In this document: one piece after another, positions 24,443 to 32,076 of the stretch
Layout of the letters: every line of letters begins with the position of its first letter
How positions within the stretch are numbered: position 1 is the first letter of the stretch
Assembly (NCBI GenBank): GCA_964543795.1
Contig: CAZIZN010000004.1
Span: forward strand, 62,001 to 126,000
Reading direction: 5' to 3'
Source of the DNA: JACKIC01 sp964543795
Lineage (GTDB): Bacteria; Planctomycetota; UBA1135; UBA2386
Length of the DNA stretch: 64,000 bases
Notes under the pieces: generated by a model
Database searches by the model: none
Told to the model about the DNA's origin: nothing
What the model saw: the letters and a program-made list of their open reading frames with translations, nothing else
Made by a program: the position numbers and the translations under genes

Positions 24443-26752
24443 TCACTTCGGCGGCATCTCTTCCTGCGTGCCGACCGGGCTGTGGTACGAGTAGCGCTTC
24501 TCGAGCGCTTCCTTCGTGAACGCCTGCTGGTAGGCCGCGTAGGCCTGCTGATCGGCGAAGCTCGCGAAGCCGTAGCCCGTGCGCAGGATCTCGAACTCGC
24601 GGCGCGTCACGTCGTCGACGGTGAGCGGCGCCTCGGCGATGCAGGCCGCGACGTGGTAGCGGCGGTTGGTGGCGTCCTGCACGACGTCGGTGGCCTCGCC
24701 GACCTCGAGCTTCTGGTGGTTCTGCCACAGGTAGACCACCGTCGGGTCGTAGAGCTTGTCGAAGCGCGGCCGCTGCGAGAGTTCGCGCGCATACGGGCCG
24801 TGCTCCGCGACGGTGAAGCCGGCCTCGGCGGCGGCGGCGGCGAGCACCTCGCCGTAGAACTTCTTCGCCTCCTTCTGGATGTCGGCTTCGATCGCCTTGC
24901 CGACCGCGACGTCGAACTCGGCGCGCTTCTCCTCCTTGCGCGCGAGCTCCGCCTCCAGCCGCTGCAGCTTCGCCTCGTAGGCCTTGTGCGACTGCGTGCC
25001 GGGCGTGGCCTTGGCCAGGGTCAGCTTCGCGGCCTCGATGTCGGCGACGAGCTTCTGCTCCCAATCGGCGAGCTGCTTGTCGAGGTCACCGGCCCGGCGG
25101 CCTTCGAGCTCGGCGATCTTCTCGGGCATCTTCGCCTTGGCGAGGCGCATCAACGCCTCCTCGATCGCCTTCTTCTTGGCTTCGGCCTGCTGTTTGGCCT
25201 GCTCGGTGTACCACGCGCCCTCGAGCAGCGGCTTCAGCTTGTCCCACGGCTTGAGCGGCTGGACCTCGATGTCGCCGACCTGGTAGAGGATCACGGCCTT
25301 GCTGGTGCGACCCGGCATGTTCGCGAGTGCACCTCGGTCGCGCAGGTAGTGCGCCTGCGGCACCGGCCACTCGCCGAGGCCGAGCCCATCGCGCTCGAGG
25401 TCCTTCAACTCTTCGCCGCCGCGCTTGTCGGTGAACTCGCGCAGCACGAAGCCGGCCTTGCCGGTGGTCAGCTCGGTGAACGCCTGGTTGAAGTCGAACG
25501 TGGCGCGGCGCTGCTTGACGGCCTCCTCGCTCTCCTTGCGCGCGTTCTCCATCGCCGGCATGACCTCCTCGGCGAGCCGCAGCTCCTCCTTCGCGGCCTC
25601 GTCGTCGGGCTTCTCGGCGATCTTCTGCTTGGCGACCGTGACGGCGTTCTGCCGGGTGAAGAACTCGTCGCTGGCGCGCCGCAGCGCCTCGTTGGCCTCC
25701 TTCATCCAGTCGTTGAGGCGCTCGACGAGTTTGCCGCGCAGGAAGTTCATCACCTGCTCGGCCTGCAGCAGCTTCGTGACCTCGTTCTTGACCGCCTCGT
25801 CGGTGAGCGGCTTCCACTCGCCCTCCTTCTCGGTCTTGAAGCGGGTCGCCTTCTCCTGGTCGTAGGTCTTCTGCAGCAGTTCCTCGCCGACCGTGAAGTC
25901 CTTGAGCGCCTCGTCCTGCCACTGGGCCGGATCGAACTCGGCGAGCAGCGCGGCACCGATGCGCAGCGCGACGCGGTTGCTGTCGAACACCTGCAGCATC
26001 ATCTTCTCGGACTGCGACTTTCCGTCGAGCCACTTCCTGAGGTCCTCGTCGGTGAGGCCGCCCTTCTGCTTGAGCTCCTCCTCGAGCGCCTTCTCGTCGA
26101 AGGTGGCGACCCGCAGCGTGATCTTCTCCTTGTCCTCGAGCACCTTGGCGAGCACCTTGGCATCGGAGGTGTCGAGCGCGAGGGTCGACAGGCGCACGAG
26201 CGTGCCGATCCGCATCGCCTCGCGCATCAGGGCGCGGTACTGCTGCAGCGACGACATGCCCTGCAGCACGGCGAGCTGGGCCGCGCTCTGCGCGCCGCTC
26301 TGGCCGAGCAGGGTGTCGATCGCTCGATCGACCTCGGCCATCGAGACGTCGATCCCCTCGGCGATCGCCGCGCGGCGCAGGATCGCCATGACGTCGCCGA
26401 GTTCGGAGCTGCCCCCGTCGCCGACGCCCAGCCGCGGCAGCACGAGCGCGAACGCGCTCGCGTTGCGCGCGAGCTGCTCGCCGTACTGGTAGTCCTCGGT
26501 CGTCATCGCCACGCGCTCGGCGCCGACCTGGATCGTCGGCAGCGGCGAAGACCTCGCGAACACGCCCTCGACGAGCGCGATCATCGGCCCGGTGATCGAG
26601 AACGTCAGCAGCGTGAACAGGCCGGCCGTGTAGAGCAGGACCTTCTGGTGGCGGCGGAACCAGGCATAGACACCGGTGTCGATGCGGGTGTCGGCCGCGG
26701 GAGTGCTCGGCGCGGCGCCGGGAACTGGCGTGGGATCGGAGTGCGTCGCCAT
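24443..26752 (-). CDS. SurA/PpiD-like membrane-anchored periplasmic chaperone-like protein
   Basis: The 769-residue protein has a short cytoplasmic N-terminus and one transmembrane segment near residues 37-60 (VLLYTAGLFTLLTFSITGPM). A SurA_N-like helical region follows, containing ILRRAAIAEGIDVSMAEVDR, and then long charged helices predicted to be coiled coil (ELRLAEEVMPAMENARKESE and EELARKEEKRAEFDVAVG-like runs). I do not see a clear parvulin PPIase signature, so peptidyl-prolyl isomerase activity is not claimed. The topology is that of PpiD. ATG 26752 is preceded by TATCCT at 26774-26769, giving a short leader. It is transcribed toward the converging methyltransferase gene. Confidence 0.7.
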   Translation of the reverse strand: MATHSDPTPVPGAAPSTPAADTRIDTGVYAWFRRHQKVLLYTAGLFTLLTFSITGPMIALVEGVFARSSPLPTIQVGAERVAMTTEDYQYGEQLARNASAFALVLPRLGVGDGGSSELGDVMAILRRAAIAEGIDVSMAEVDRAIDTLLGQSGAQSAAQLAVLQGMSSLQQYRALMREAMRIGTLVRLSTLALDTSDAKVLAKVLEDKEKITLRVATFDEKALEEELKQKGGLTDEDLRKWLDGKSQSEKMMLQVFDSNRVALRIGAALLAEFDPAQWQDEALKDFTVGEELLQKTYDQEKATRFKTEKEGEWKPLTDEAVKNEVTKLLQAEQVMNFLRGKLVERLNDWMKEANEALRRASDEFFTRQNAVTVAKQKIAEKPDDEAAKEELRLAEEVMPAMENARKESEEAVKQRRATFDFNQAFTELTTGKAGFVLREFTDKRGGEELKDLERDGLGLGEWPVPQAHYLRDRGALANMPGRTSKAVILYQVGDIEVQPLKPWDKLKPLLEGAWYTEQAKQQAEAKKKAIEEALMRLAKAKMPEKIAELEGRRAGDLDKQLADWEQKLVADIEAAKLTLAKATPGTQSHKAYEAKLQRLEAELARKEEKRAEFDVAVGKAIEADIQKEAKKFYGEVLAAAAAEAGFTVAEHGPYARELSQRPRFDKLYDPTVVYLWQNHQKLEVGEATDVVQDATNRRYHVAACIAEAPLTVDDVTRREFEILRTGYGFASFADQQAYAAYQQAFTKEALEKRYSYHSPVGTQEEMPPK

Positions 26753-26768
26753 GATTTGTGGGTGGAAC

Positions 26769-26774
26769 AGGATA
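26769..26774 (-). promoter_or_regulatory. candidate -10 element (TATCCT) of the SurA/PpiD-like gene
   Basis: On the minus strand GGTATCCTG places TATCCT 17 bases before the ATG at 26752. No convincing -35 box is visible. The hexamer is the same as those before the genes at 21883, 56196 and 58511. Confidence 0.3.
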
Positions 26775-26921
26775 CCGCCGCGCGGCCGGAAGCCGCAGCA
26801 TCCGCTGCGCAAACCTGGCCGCGGGTCGCGGGCCGTCCGACCGGGCAGATCGTCCCGATGGCACGGGGACGTTCGATCGGCGCGGCGACGTCGGGCGGGC
26901 CGACGGATCGGCGGCGGAGAC

Positions 26922-27176
26922 TCAGGCGGTCTGGAGCGGCAAGGCCTCCGCGCTGAGCAGGATCGGGATGCCGTCGCGGACCGGATAGACGAAGGTGCCG
27001 TCGGCCGTGACCAGGCCCTCCTGCAGTGGTGCATCGACCGCCGCGCCGCCGCGATTCCGCGCGGTGCCGGCCGCGATCGCGGCGTTGACCGCAGCGAGTT
27101 CGGGCGCGGTCGCCTGGCGCAGCGGCTGGCGGGTGGCGGGGCAGACGAGCAGGGCCAGGAAGTCGGGGGCGATCAT
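26922..27176 (-). CDS. Trm112-like protein
   Basis: The 84-residue protein fits the Trm112/UPF0434 (YcaR) family: FLALLVCPATRQPLR at the start and TFVYPVRDGIPILLSAEAL at the end, with an inserted Ala-rich middle of about 25 residues. One of the four usual zinc cysteines is seen here (C12) and the others are absent, as in many bacterial members. Partners of bacterial Trm112 are methyltransferases and related enzymes. It lies directly 3' of tRNA-Lys in the same orientation. The product is small and its role undefined. Confidence 0.8.
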   Translation of the reverse strand: MIAPDFLALLVCPATRQPLRQATAPELAAVNAAIAAGTARNRGGAAVDAPLQEGLVTADGTFVYPVRDGIPILLSAEALPLQTA

Positions 27177-27190
27177 GGATGGTGCGGAGG

Positions 27191-27266
<76 letters not shown>

Positions 27267-27343
27267 GTGGTTGCTGCGGGCCGGCGATCAGACCGCCGCC
27301 GCGACCGGTTCGCAAGGCCCGGGACTCCGCGGCCCGCCCGCGC

Positions 27344-27913
27344 CTACTCCTCGAGGATCTCCTTCGACTTGGCCTTGAGCATCTCCTCCATCTTCTGCTC
27401 GACGGCCTTGAGCTCCTTGTCGATCGCCTCGTGCGCCTTCTTGCACTGGTCCTCGGTGAGCTTGCCGTCCTTCTTGGCCTGGTCGGTGTGCTTGATCGTG
27501 TCGCGGCGCTCGTTGCGCAGCGCGACGCGGTTCTGTTCGACGATCTCCTTGACCTTGACGACGAGCCGCTGGCGCTGCTCGCCCGACAGCGGCGGGAGCT
27601 GCAGGCGCAGCACCTTGCCGTCGCTCTGCGGGTTGAGACCGAGGTCCGATTTCTGGATCGCACGCTCGATGTCCTTGATCACCTGCGGCGAGTTGTCGAA
27701 CGGCTTGATCATCAGCTGCCGCGGCTCGGGCACCGAGATGTGCGCGATCTGCGCCAGCGGCGTCGGCGTGCCGTAGTACTCGGCGCGGATCGTGTCGACG
27801 AGCGTCGGCGAAGCGCGCCCGGTGCGGATCGAACCGAGCTGATCGCGCAGGTGCAGCAGGGTCTTGTCGGTCTTCTTCTTGAGTTCTTGCAGGAACGGGG
27901 CGATCGGGTCCAT
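27344..27913 (-). CDS. frr: ribosome recycling factor
   Basis: The 189-residue protein is a full-length RRF: LHLRDQLGSIRTGRASPTLV, then STPTPLAQI-type strands, EPRQLMIKPFDNSPQVIKDI, IQKSDLGLNPQSDGKVLRL and PPLSGEQRQRLVVKVK. The C-terminal helix has the normal EEMLKAKSKEILEE ending. RRF splits post-termination ribosomes together with EF-G. It follows pyrH in the conserved order rpsB-tsf-pyrH-frr, with 206 bases between them. Start ATG 27913 places the first helix normally. Confidence 0.97.
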   Translation of the reverse strand: MDPIAPFLQELKKKTDKTLLHLRDQLGSIRTGRASPTLVDTIRAEYYGTPTPLAQIAHISVPEPRQLMIKPFDNSPQVIKDIERAIQKSDLGLNPQSDGKVLRLQLPPLSGEQRQRLVVKVKEIVEQNRVALRNERRDTIKHTDQAKKDGKLTEDQCKKAHEAIDKELKAVEQKMEEMLKAKSKEILEE

Positions 27914-28119
27914 CGTGGTCGGCTGGAAGGATGCCTCGGGCGCGGCCCCGAGGACGGATGCGAGGGCCGCAGGTCGTGCGCGGCACCCCGGAGTCTAGCC
28001 AAGGGAGCACCACGGCGCGCACACCTTCCTCGCGCGGCGCGGCCCAAGGCGAAGGCAGCGGACGCAGCTCCGGCAGCCGTCCGGACGAGCCGCGCTCGAG
28101 GAGCGGTCCGGTCGGTGGC

Positions 28120-28848
28120 TCAGCCGACCCAGGTGCCGATCGGTTCGCCGCGCACGGCGCGCTCCATGTTGCCCTCGACGAACATGTCGAAGACCATGAT
28201 CGGCATGCGGTTCTCCATGCAGAGCGTGAAGGCCGTGCGGTCCATCACCTTGAGGTCGCGCGCCAGCGCCTCCTGGAAGGAGATGTGCTGGAACCGCGTG
28301 GCCTTGGGGTCCTGCCGCGGGTCCGCCGAGTAGACGCCGTCGACCTTGGTCGCCTTGAAGATCGCGTCGGCACCCAGCTCCGTGGCGCGCAGCGCGGCCG
28401 CGGTGTCGGTCGTGAAGTAGGGGTTGCCCGTGCCGCCGGCGAGGATCACCACGCGACCGCGTTCGAGGTGGGTGATCGCGCGGCGCCGGATGTAGGGCTC
28501 CATCAGGGTCTTCATCTCGACGGCCGACGCGGCGCGCGTCGGCACTCCGGCGCGTTCGATCGCGTCCTGCAGGGCCAGCGCGTTGATCGCGGTCGCCAGC
28601 ATGCCCATGTGGTCGGCGGCGGCGCGGTTGGTGCCGAGCTTGGCGAACTCGGCGCCGCGCAGCAGATTGCCGCCCCCCACCACAACCGCGACCTCGACCC
28701 CCAGACCGTGCACGCGCGCGATCTGCGCGGCGACGCGAGCCACCACCTGCGGCGCCACGCCGACGCCGTCGTCGCCGAGGCTCTCGCCGCTGATCTTCAG
28801 CAGGATGCGGCGGATCTGCTTGGGAGGGGCGGCGGAAGCGGTTTCCAT
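28120..28848 (-). CDS. pyrH: UMP kinase
   Basis: The 242-residue protein belongs to the amino-acid-kinase fold: IRRILLKISGESLGDDG at the start, then AVVVGGGNLLRGAEFAKL, DHMGMLATAINALALQDA and VVILAGGTGNPYFTTDTAAALRA. The later element GVYSADPRQDPKATRF binds the substrate. PyrH phosphorylates UMP to UDP for pyrimidine nucleotide synthesis. Its length is usual. It lies between tsf and frr in the conserved order. The ATG at 28848 is 72 bases after the tsf stop. Confidence 0.97.
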   Translation of the reverse strand: METASAAPPKQIRRILLKISGESLGDDGVGVAPQVVARVAAQIARVHGLGVEVAVVVGGGNLLRGAEFAKLGTNRAAADHMGMLATAINALALQDAIERAGVPTRAASAVEMKTLMEPYIRRRAITHLERGRVVILAGGTGNPYFTTDTAAALRATELGADAIFKATKVDGVYSADPRQDPKATRFQHISFQEALARDLKVMDRTAFTLCMENRMPIMVFDMFVEGNMERAVRGEPIGTWVG

Positions 28849-28920
28849 GGCTGCTCCGGATCGGCTACGGGGATCGGTCCGCAGGCGGCGAGGCGCCCGA
28901 CTCGTCGGGCGCCCGACTCG

Positions 28921-29523
28921 TCAGGCACCCAGTTCCAGGCGGACGAAGCGGCGGACCATGATGTTCTCGCCGATCTTGCCGACGAGTTCCGTGCGCACCT
29001 GTTCGACGGTCTTGCTGTCGTCGGGCACGTACGGCTTCTCCATGAGGCACTTCTCGGCGAACCACTTGTCCATCTTGCCTTCGACGGCCTTCGCGACGAA
29101 CTCGGCCGGCTTGCCCTTCATGCTCTCCTGCGTCATCTCGGTGACGATGCGGCGCTCGTTGGCGATCGCCGCTTCCGACACGCTCGCGCGATCGAGCCAC
29201 TCCGGCGCGTAGGCGGTCACGGTCAGCGCGACGCCGCGGCAGAAGGCCTTGAAGTCCTCGTTCATCGCCACGAAGTCGGTCTCGCACGCGACCTCCACGA
29301 GCACGCCGACCTTGCGGTTGTGGTGCGTGTAGGAGTAGACGAGACCTTCCTTGACCTCGCGGCCCGCGGCCTTGCCCGCCAGCTGCTTGCCGCGCTTGCG
29401 CAGCACTTCCTTGGCCTTCTCGAAGTCGCCGCTCGCCTCGACGAGCGCGCTCTTGCAGTCCATCATCGGCGCGCCGGTCATCTCGCGCAGTTGCATCACC
29501 ATCTTGGCATTGATCTCGGTCAT
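28921..29523 (-). CDS. tsf: elongation factor Ts, short form
   Basis: The 200-residue protein has the EF-Ts signature VMQLREMTGAPMMDCKSALVEA near the N-terminus and the core FVAMNEDFKAFCRGVALTV. It is close in length to the short EF-Ts of Thermus (about 196 residues) rather than the 280-residue form, because the second core subdomain and the coiled-coil insertion are missing. It recycles EF-Tu from the GDP form. Gene order rpsB-tsf-pyrH is the standard one. The preceding intergenic stretch carries a strong hairpin at 29654-29673. Confidence 0.95.
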   Translation of the reverse strand: MTEINAKMVMQLREMTGAPMMDCKSALVEASGDFEKAKEVLRKRGKQLAGKAAGREVKEGLVYSYTHHNRKVGVLVEVACETDFVAMNEDFKAFCRGVALTVTAYAPEWLDRASVSEAAIANERRIVTEMTQESMKGKPAEFVAKAVEGKMDKWFAEKCLMEKPYVPDDSKTVEQVRTELVGKIGENIMVRRFVRLELGA

Positions 29524-29653
29524 CGCACTTCCTCGCAGGATTCGAACAGCAGGTTGGGAACGTCGGGCCCGGTCGTGTTCGCGGCAGGGCGAACGAGCCT
29601 CGGCTCCGGGGAGGCCGCGCCCCTCGCAGCGCAGCCGTCGTCACGAGACGATC

Positions 29654-29673
29654 GCGGCGCCCGAGGGCGCCGC
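29654..29673 (-). promoter_or_regulatory. 8-bp-stem hairpin between rpsB and tsf
   Basis: GCGGCGCC, four loop bases and GGCGCCGC form a perfect 8-bp stem 16 bases after the rpsB stop. No T-tract follows on the minus strand, so this is not a standard intrinsic terminator. It could lower read-through into tsf or be an RNA processing site. The same stem occurs twice in the repeat near 43.3 kb. Confidence 0.4.
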
Positions 29674-29688
29674 AGGGGACGGTCGCGA

Positions 29689-30657
29689 CTACTGGGTCGC
29701 GCCGGCATCGCCCGCAGGGGCAGCGGCCGGAGCATCGACGGGCGCGTCCGGGCGATCGCTGCCGATCGACACCGAGCCCGCGTGCGCACCACCGCCGGTG
29801 AAGCGCGAGCCGCCGGGCTCGCCGCGGCGCCCGCCGGGGCCGCCGCGGCGGCCGCCACCATCGCGTCCGCCGCGACCCTGGCCCTGACCCTCGCTGCTGC
29901 GCCGGCCCTGGGCCTGGCGGCTGCGGACGTCCTCGCTGGCGGCGCGCTGGGCGTCGCGCAGCGTCGAATCGTCGCACTGCTGGCGGCCCTCGAGGATCGC
30001 TTCGGCAAGGCGGCCGAGGATCAGCTGCACCGAGCTCATCGCGTCGTCGTTCGCCGGGATGACGATGTCGGCCAACGACGGATCGCAGTCCGTGTCGAGC
30101 ACGCACACCACCGGCACGTTCATGCGCTTGGCCTCGCGCATCGCGTTGTCCTCACGGCGCGGATCGACCACGATGAGCGCCCCGGGCAGACCGTGCAGGT
30201 CGCGCACGCCTTCCAGGTTGCGGCGGATGCGCTTCATCTCGCGGCGCATCGTCGACTGGTCCTTCTTCTTGTAGCGCTCGATGCCGCCGGAGGTCTCGAG
30301 TTGCTCGAGTTCGAGCAGGCGCGCGAGGCGCTCGCGCACGGTCGCGAAGTTCGTCAGCGTGCCGCCGATCCAGCGCTCCGTCACGGGCGGCATGTTGCAG
30401 CGCCGCGCTTCGGCCTCGACCACCTGGCGGATCTGCTTCTTCGTGCCGAGGAACATGATCTGCGCGCCCGTCGCGGCGAGGTGCCGCAGGAAGTGGGTCG
30501 CCCGGTAGAGGCCGCGGATGGTCTCCTCCAGGTTGATCACGTGGATCTTGTGCCGCTTGCCGTGGATGTACGGCTTCATCTTCGGGTTCCAACGGCTCGA
30601 CTGATGGCCGTAGTGGACTCCGGCGTCGATCAATTCCTGGGCGGTTACGAGCGGCAC
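29689..30657 (-). CDS. rpsB: ribosomal protein bS2 (uS2) with a Gly/Arg-rich C-terminal tail
   Basis: The 322-residue protein is S2 up to about residue 235: AGVHYGHQSSRWNPKMKPYI, INLEETIRGL, IMFLGTKKQIRQVVEAEAR, RWIGGTLTNFATVRERLARL and DIVIPANDDAMSSVQLILG. Beyond that a tail of nearly 90 residues contains a Gly/Arg-rich run (roughly residues 251-290) and an Ala/Pro end. Standard bacterial S2 proteins are near 240 residues. The GTG start is supported by AAGGAG ten bases upstream. A strong promoter lies about 100 bases further up. Confidence 0.97.
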   Translation of the reverse strand: MPLVTAQELIDAGVHYGHQSSRWNPKMKPYIHGKRHKIHVINLEETIRGLYRATHFLRHLAATGAQIMFLGTKKQIRQVVEAEARRCNMPPVTERWIGGTLTNFATVRERLARLLELEQLETSGGIERYKKKDQSTMRREMKRIRRNLEGVRDLHGLPGALIVVDPRREDNAMREAKRMNVPVVCVLDTDCDPSLADIVIPANDDAMSSVQLILGRLAEAILEGRQQCDDSTLRDAQRAASEDVRSRQAQGRRSSEGQGQGRGGRDGGGRRGGPGGRRGEPGGSRFTGGGAHAGSVSIGSDRPDAPVDAPAAAPAGDAGATQ

Positions 30658-30760
30658 GTGCTGAGAGCTCCTTGCCTTCTTGGGGGTTGCCTGCGGATCG
30701 GTGAGGCTGCTGCGATGGACGGCGCGAGCGCAGGCTCGGGCGTCCCGTAAGGGGCGGAGG

Positions 30761-30788
30761 ATTGTATGGGCGACCTCGGACTCGTCAA
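30761..30788 (-). promoter_or_regulatory. sigma-70-like promoter of the rpsB operon
   Basis: On the minus strand TTGACG (30788-30783) and TACAAT (30766-30761) are separated by 16 bases, matching the consensus at five of six positions each. The expected transcript start near 30754 gives a leader of about 97 bases before the GTG of rpsB, and AAGGAG precedes that start. This is the best sigma-70 match I found in the window. Confidence 0.65.
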
Positions 30789-30830
30789 GGCGCTAGTGCG
30801 GGCATTCGCCGCCGGCGCACGATCGCAGCG

Positions 30831-30858
30831 TTGCAACGCACTGCCCGGCAACTAGAAG
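30831..30858 (+). promoter_or_regulatory. weak candidate promoter of the GGDEF gene, overlapping a palindrome
   Basis: TTGCAA at 30831-30836 and TAGAAG at 30853-30858 are 16 bases apart, which is acceptable spacing but only a partial consensus match. The palindrome GCGTTGCAACGC (30828-30839) covers the -35 position, as an operator might. Confidence 0.3.
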
Positions 30859-31020
30859 GTGCTGCGCCCGACGCGCCCCCGCTTCCCCGCGAGACGCCCC
30901 GCGCCCCGCCCGGTCCAACCCTTCCGCACGAACGCATCCGTGGTACTCGACCCAGCTTCCGCGCGTCGCGATCGCGACACCCCCCTTCCGAAGGTGCCGC
31001 GCCGCAGCGAGAATCCGACG

Positions 31021-32007
31021 ATGGCCGCAGGCCCGACCCGAACCGAACCGCAGCCGCAGGAATCCCAGGTCGTCCTGGTGATGAACCACGGCCGCGACGC
31101 GCTCGGCGACCTCTGCGCGGCGATGGCGCAGGGCGGCTACGAGGTCCACGTCGGCGATTCGCTGGCGCAGAGCCACCGCATCCTGGGCCGCATCCGGCCC
31201 GACGTGGTCGTGCTGAACCCGCTGGTCCTGTGTGCCGGCGGCGTCGAACTCGAACTGCTCGAGAACCTGCAGCGCGACGACGACCCCGTGCCCGTGATCC
31301 TGCTCGTCGACGATCTGGGCGTGCTCGCCGAGGCCAGGCAGATGCGCCTGCCGTTCCGCGACTTCGTGCTCAAGCCGTACTCGGCGGCCGAGTGCGTGCA
31401 TCGCGTGGAGCTGGCGCTCTCGACCCGCACCCGGATCCGCGGCCTGCAGGTCCGGGCGCGCCAGCTCGAGAGCCAGGTCAGCGTCGACTTCAAGACGGGA
31501 CTGCTCTCCGAGTTCTACTACAAGCGCATCCTCGCCCTCGAGTGGAAGCGCGCACAGCGCCATCAGAACCCGCTCTCGCTGCTGCTCGTCGATGTCGACA
31601 ACTTCAAGAGCGTCAACGACACGACCGAGTACGCGTTCGGCGACGAGGTGCTGTCCCGCGTGGCCGAAGCACTCAAGGCGAACGTGCGCGAGACGGACTT
31701 CGCCGCGCGCTGCGGCGGCGACGAGTTCTCCGTCCTGCTGCCGCAGACCAGCCCCGCCGAGGCCGTGCAGACCGCGCTGCGCATCCGCCAGCGCATCTCC
31801 GGCATGAGCGTGCAGAGCGGCGGCTACGAACGACAGGTCACGGTGTCGATCGGCGTCGACAGCTTCGACGGCCGGTCGCCGGGCACCGTCGACTCCCTGC
31901 GGCGCAACGCCAACCGCGCGCTGCACGAGGCCAAACGCCGCGGCAAGAACCAGGTCTGGCTGTTCACGGGCAAGGAAGCCGAGGCGCAGAGCGTGCAGCG
32001 CGGCTGA
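31021..32007 (+). CDS. diguanylate cyclase (GGDEF) with degenerate receiver domain
   Basis: The 328-residue protein has an N-terminal CheY-like region. Asn66 in PDVVVLNPL occupies the place of the phosphorylated Asp, while the later Lys (LKPYS, K118) is kept, so this domain probably does not take phosphate. The GGDEF domain carries an intact CGGDEF active site at 231-236 and an RETD inhibitory I-site at 223-226, five residues before GGDEF. It probably makes c-di-GMP with product inhibition. I start at ATG 31021 because the upstream frame is Pro/Arg-rich and unlike protein. It converges on the histidine kinase gene. Confidence 0.85.
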   Translation: MAAGPTRTEPQPQESQVVLVMNHGRDALGDLCAAMAQGGYEVHVGDSLAQSHRILGRIRPDVVVLNPLVLCAGGVELELLENLQRDDDPVPVILLVDDLGVLAEARQMRLPFRDFVLKPYSAAECVHRVELALSTRTRIRGLQVRARQLESQVSVDFKTGLLSEFYYKRILALEWKRAQRHQNPLSLLLVDVDNFKSVNDTTEYAFGDEVLSRVAEALKANVRETDFAARCGGDEFSVLLPQTSPAEAVQTALRIRQRISGMSVQSGGYERQVTVSIGVDSFDGRSPGTVDSLRRNANRALHEAKRRGKNQVWLFTGKEAEAQSVQRG

Positions 32008-32016
32008 TGCCGCGCC

Positions 32017-32076
32017 CTGCGGGGCACCGGCCTGCGGAACACCGGCCTACGGGGCACCGGCCTACGGGGCACCGGC
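32017..32076. repeat. four tandem 15-bp repeats in the convergent gene ends
   Basis: Units of the form CTRCGGGGCACCGGC repeat four times without gaps from 32017 to 32076; unit 2 has AA in place of two G. The last unit forms the final codons and stop of the histidine kinase (stop TAG at 32064-32062), and the first begins ten bases after the GGDEF stop. It may have grown by slippage. Confidence 0.8.

Larger units (their letters stand above)
30658..31020. other. divergent intergenic region between rpsB and the GGDEF gene
   Basis: This 363-base gap holds the rpsB promoter and leader on the minus strand and a weaker candidate promoter for the GGDEF gene on the plus strand. A perfect 12-base palindrome, GCGTTGCAACGC, lies at 30828-30839 and could be an operator. 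I see no gene here. Confidence 0.55.

Noticed and set aside
24482..26956. An 824-residue plus-strand frame with Leu-rich stretches
   Set aside because: It mirrors the coiled-coil coding of the SurA/PpiD-like gene, and has no signal, domain or start context.
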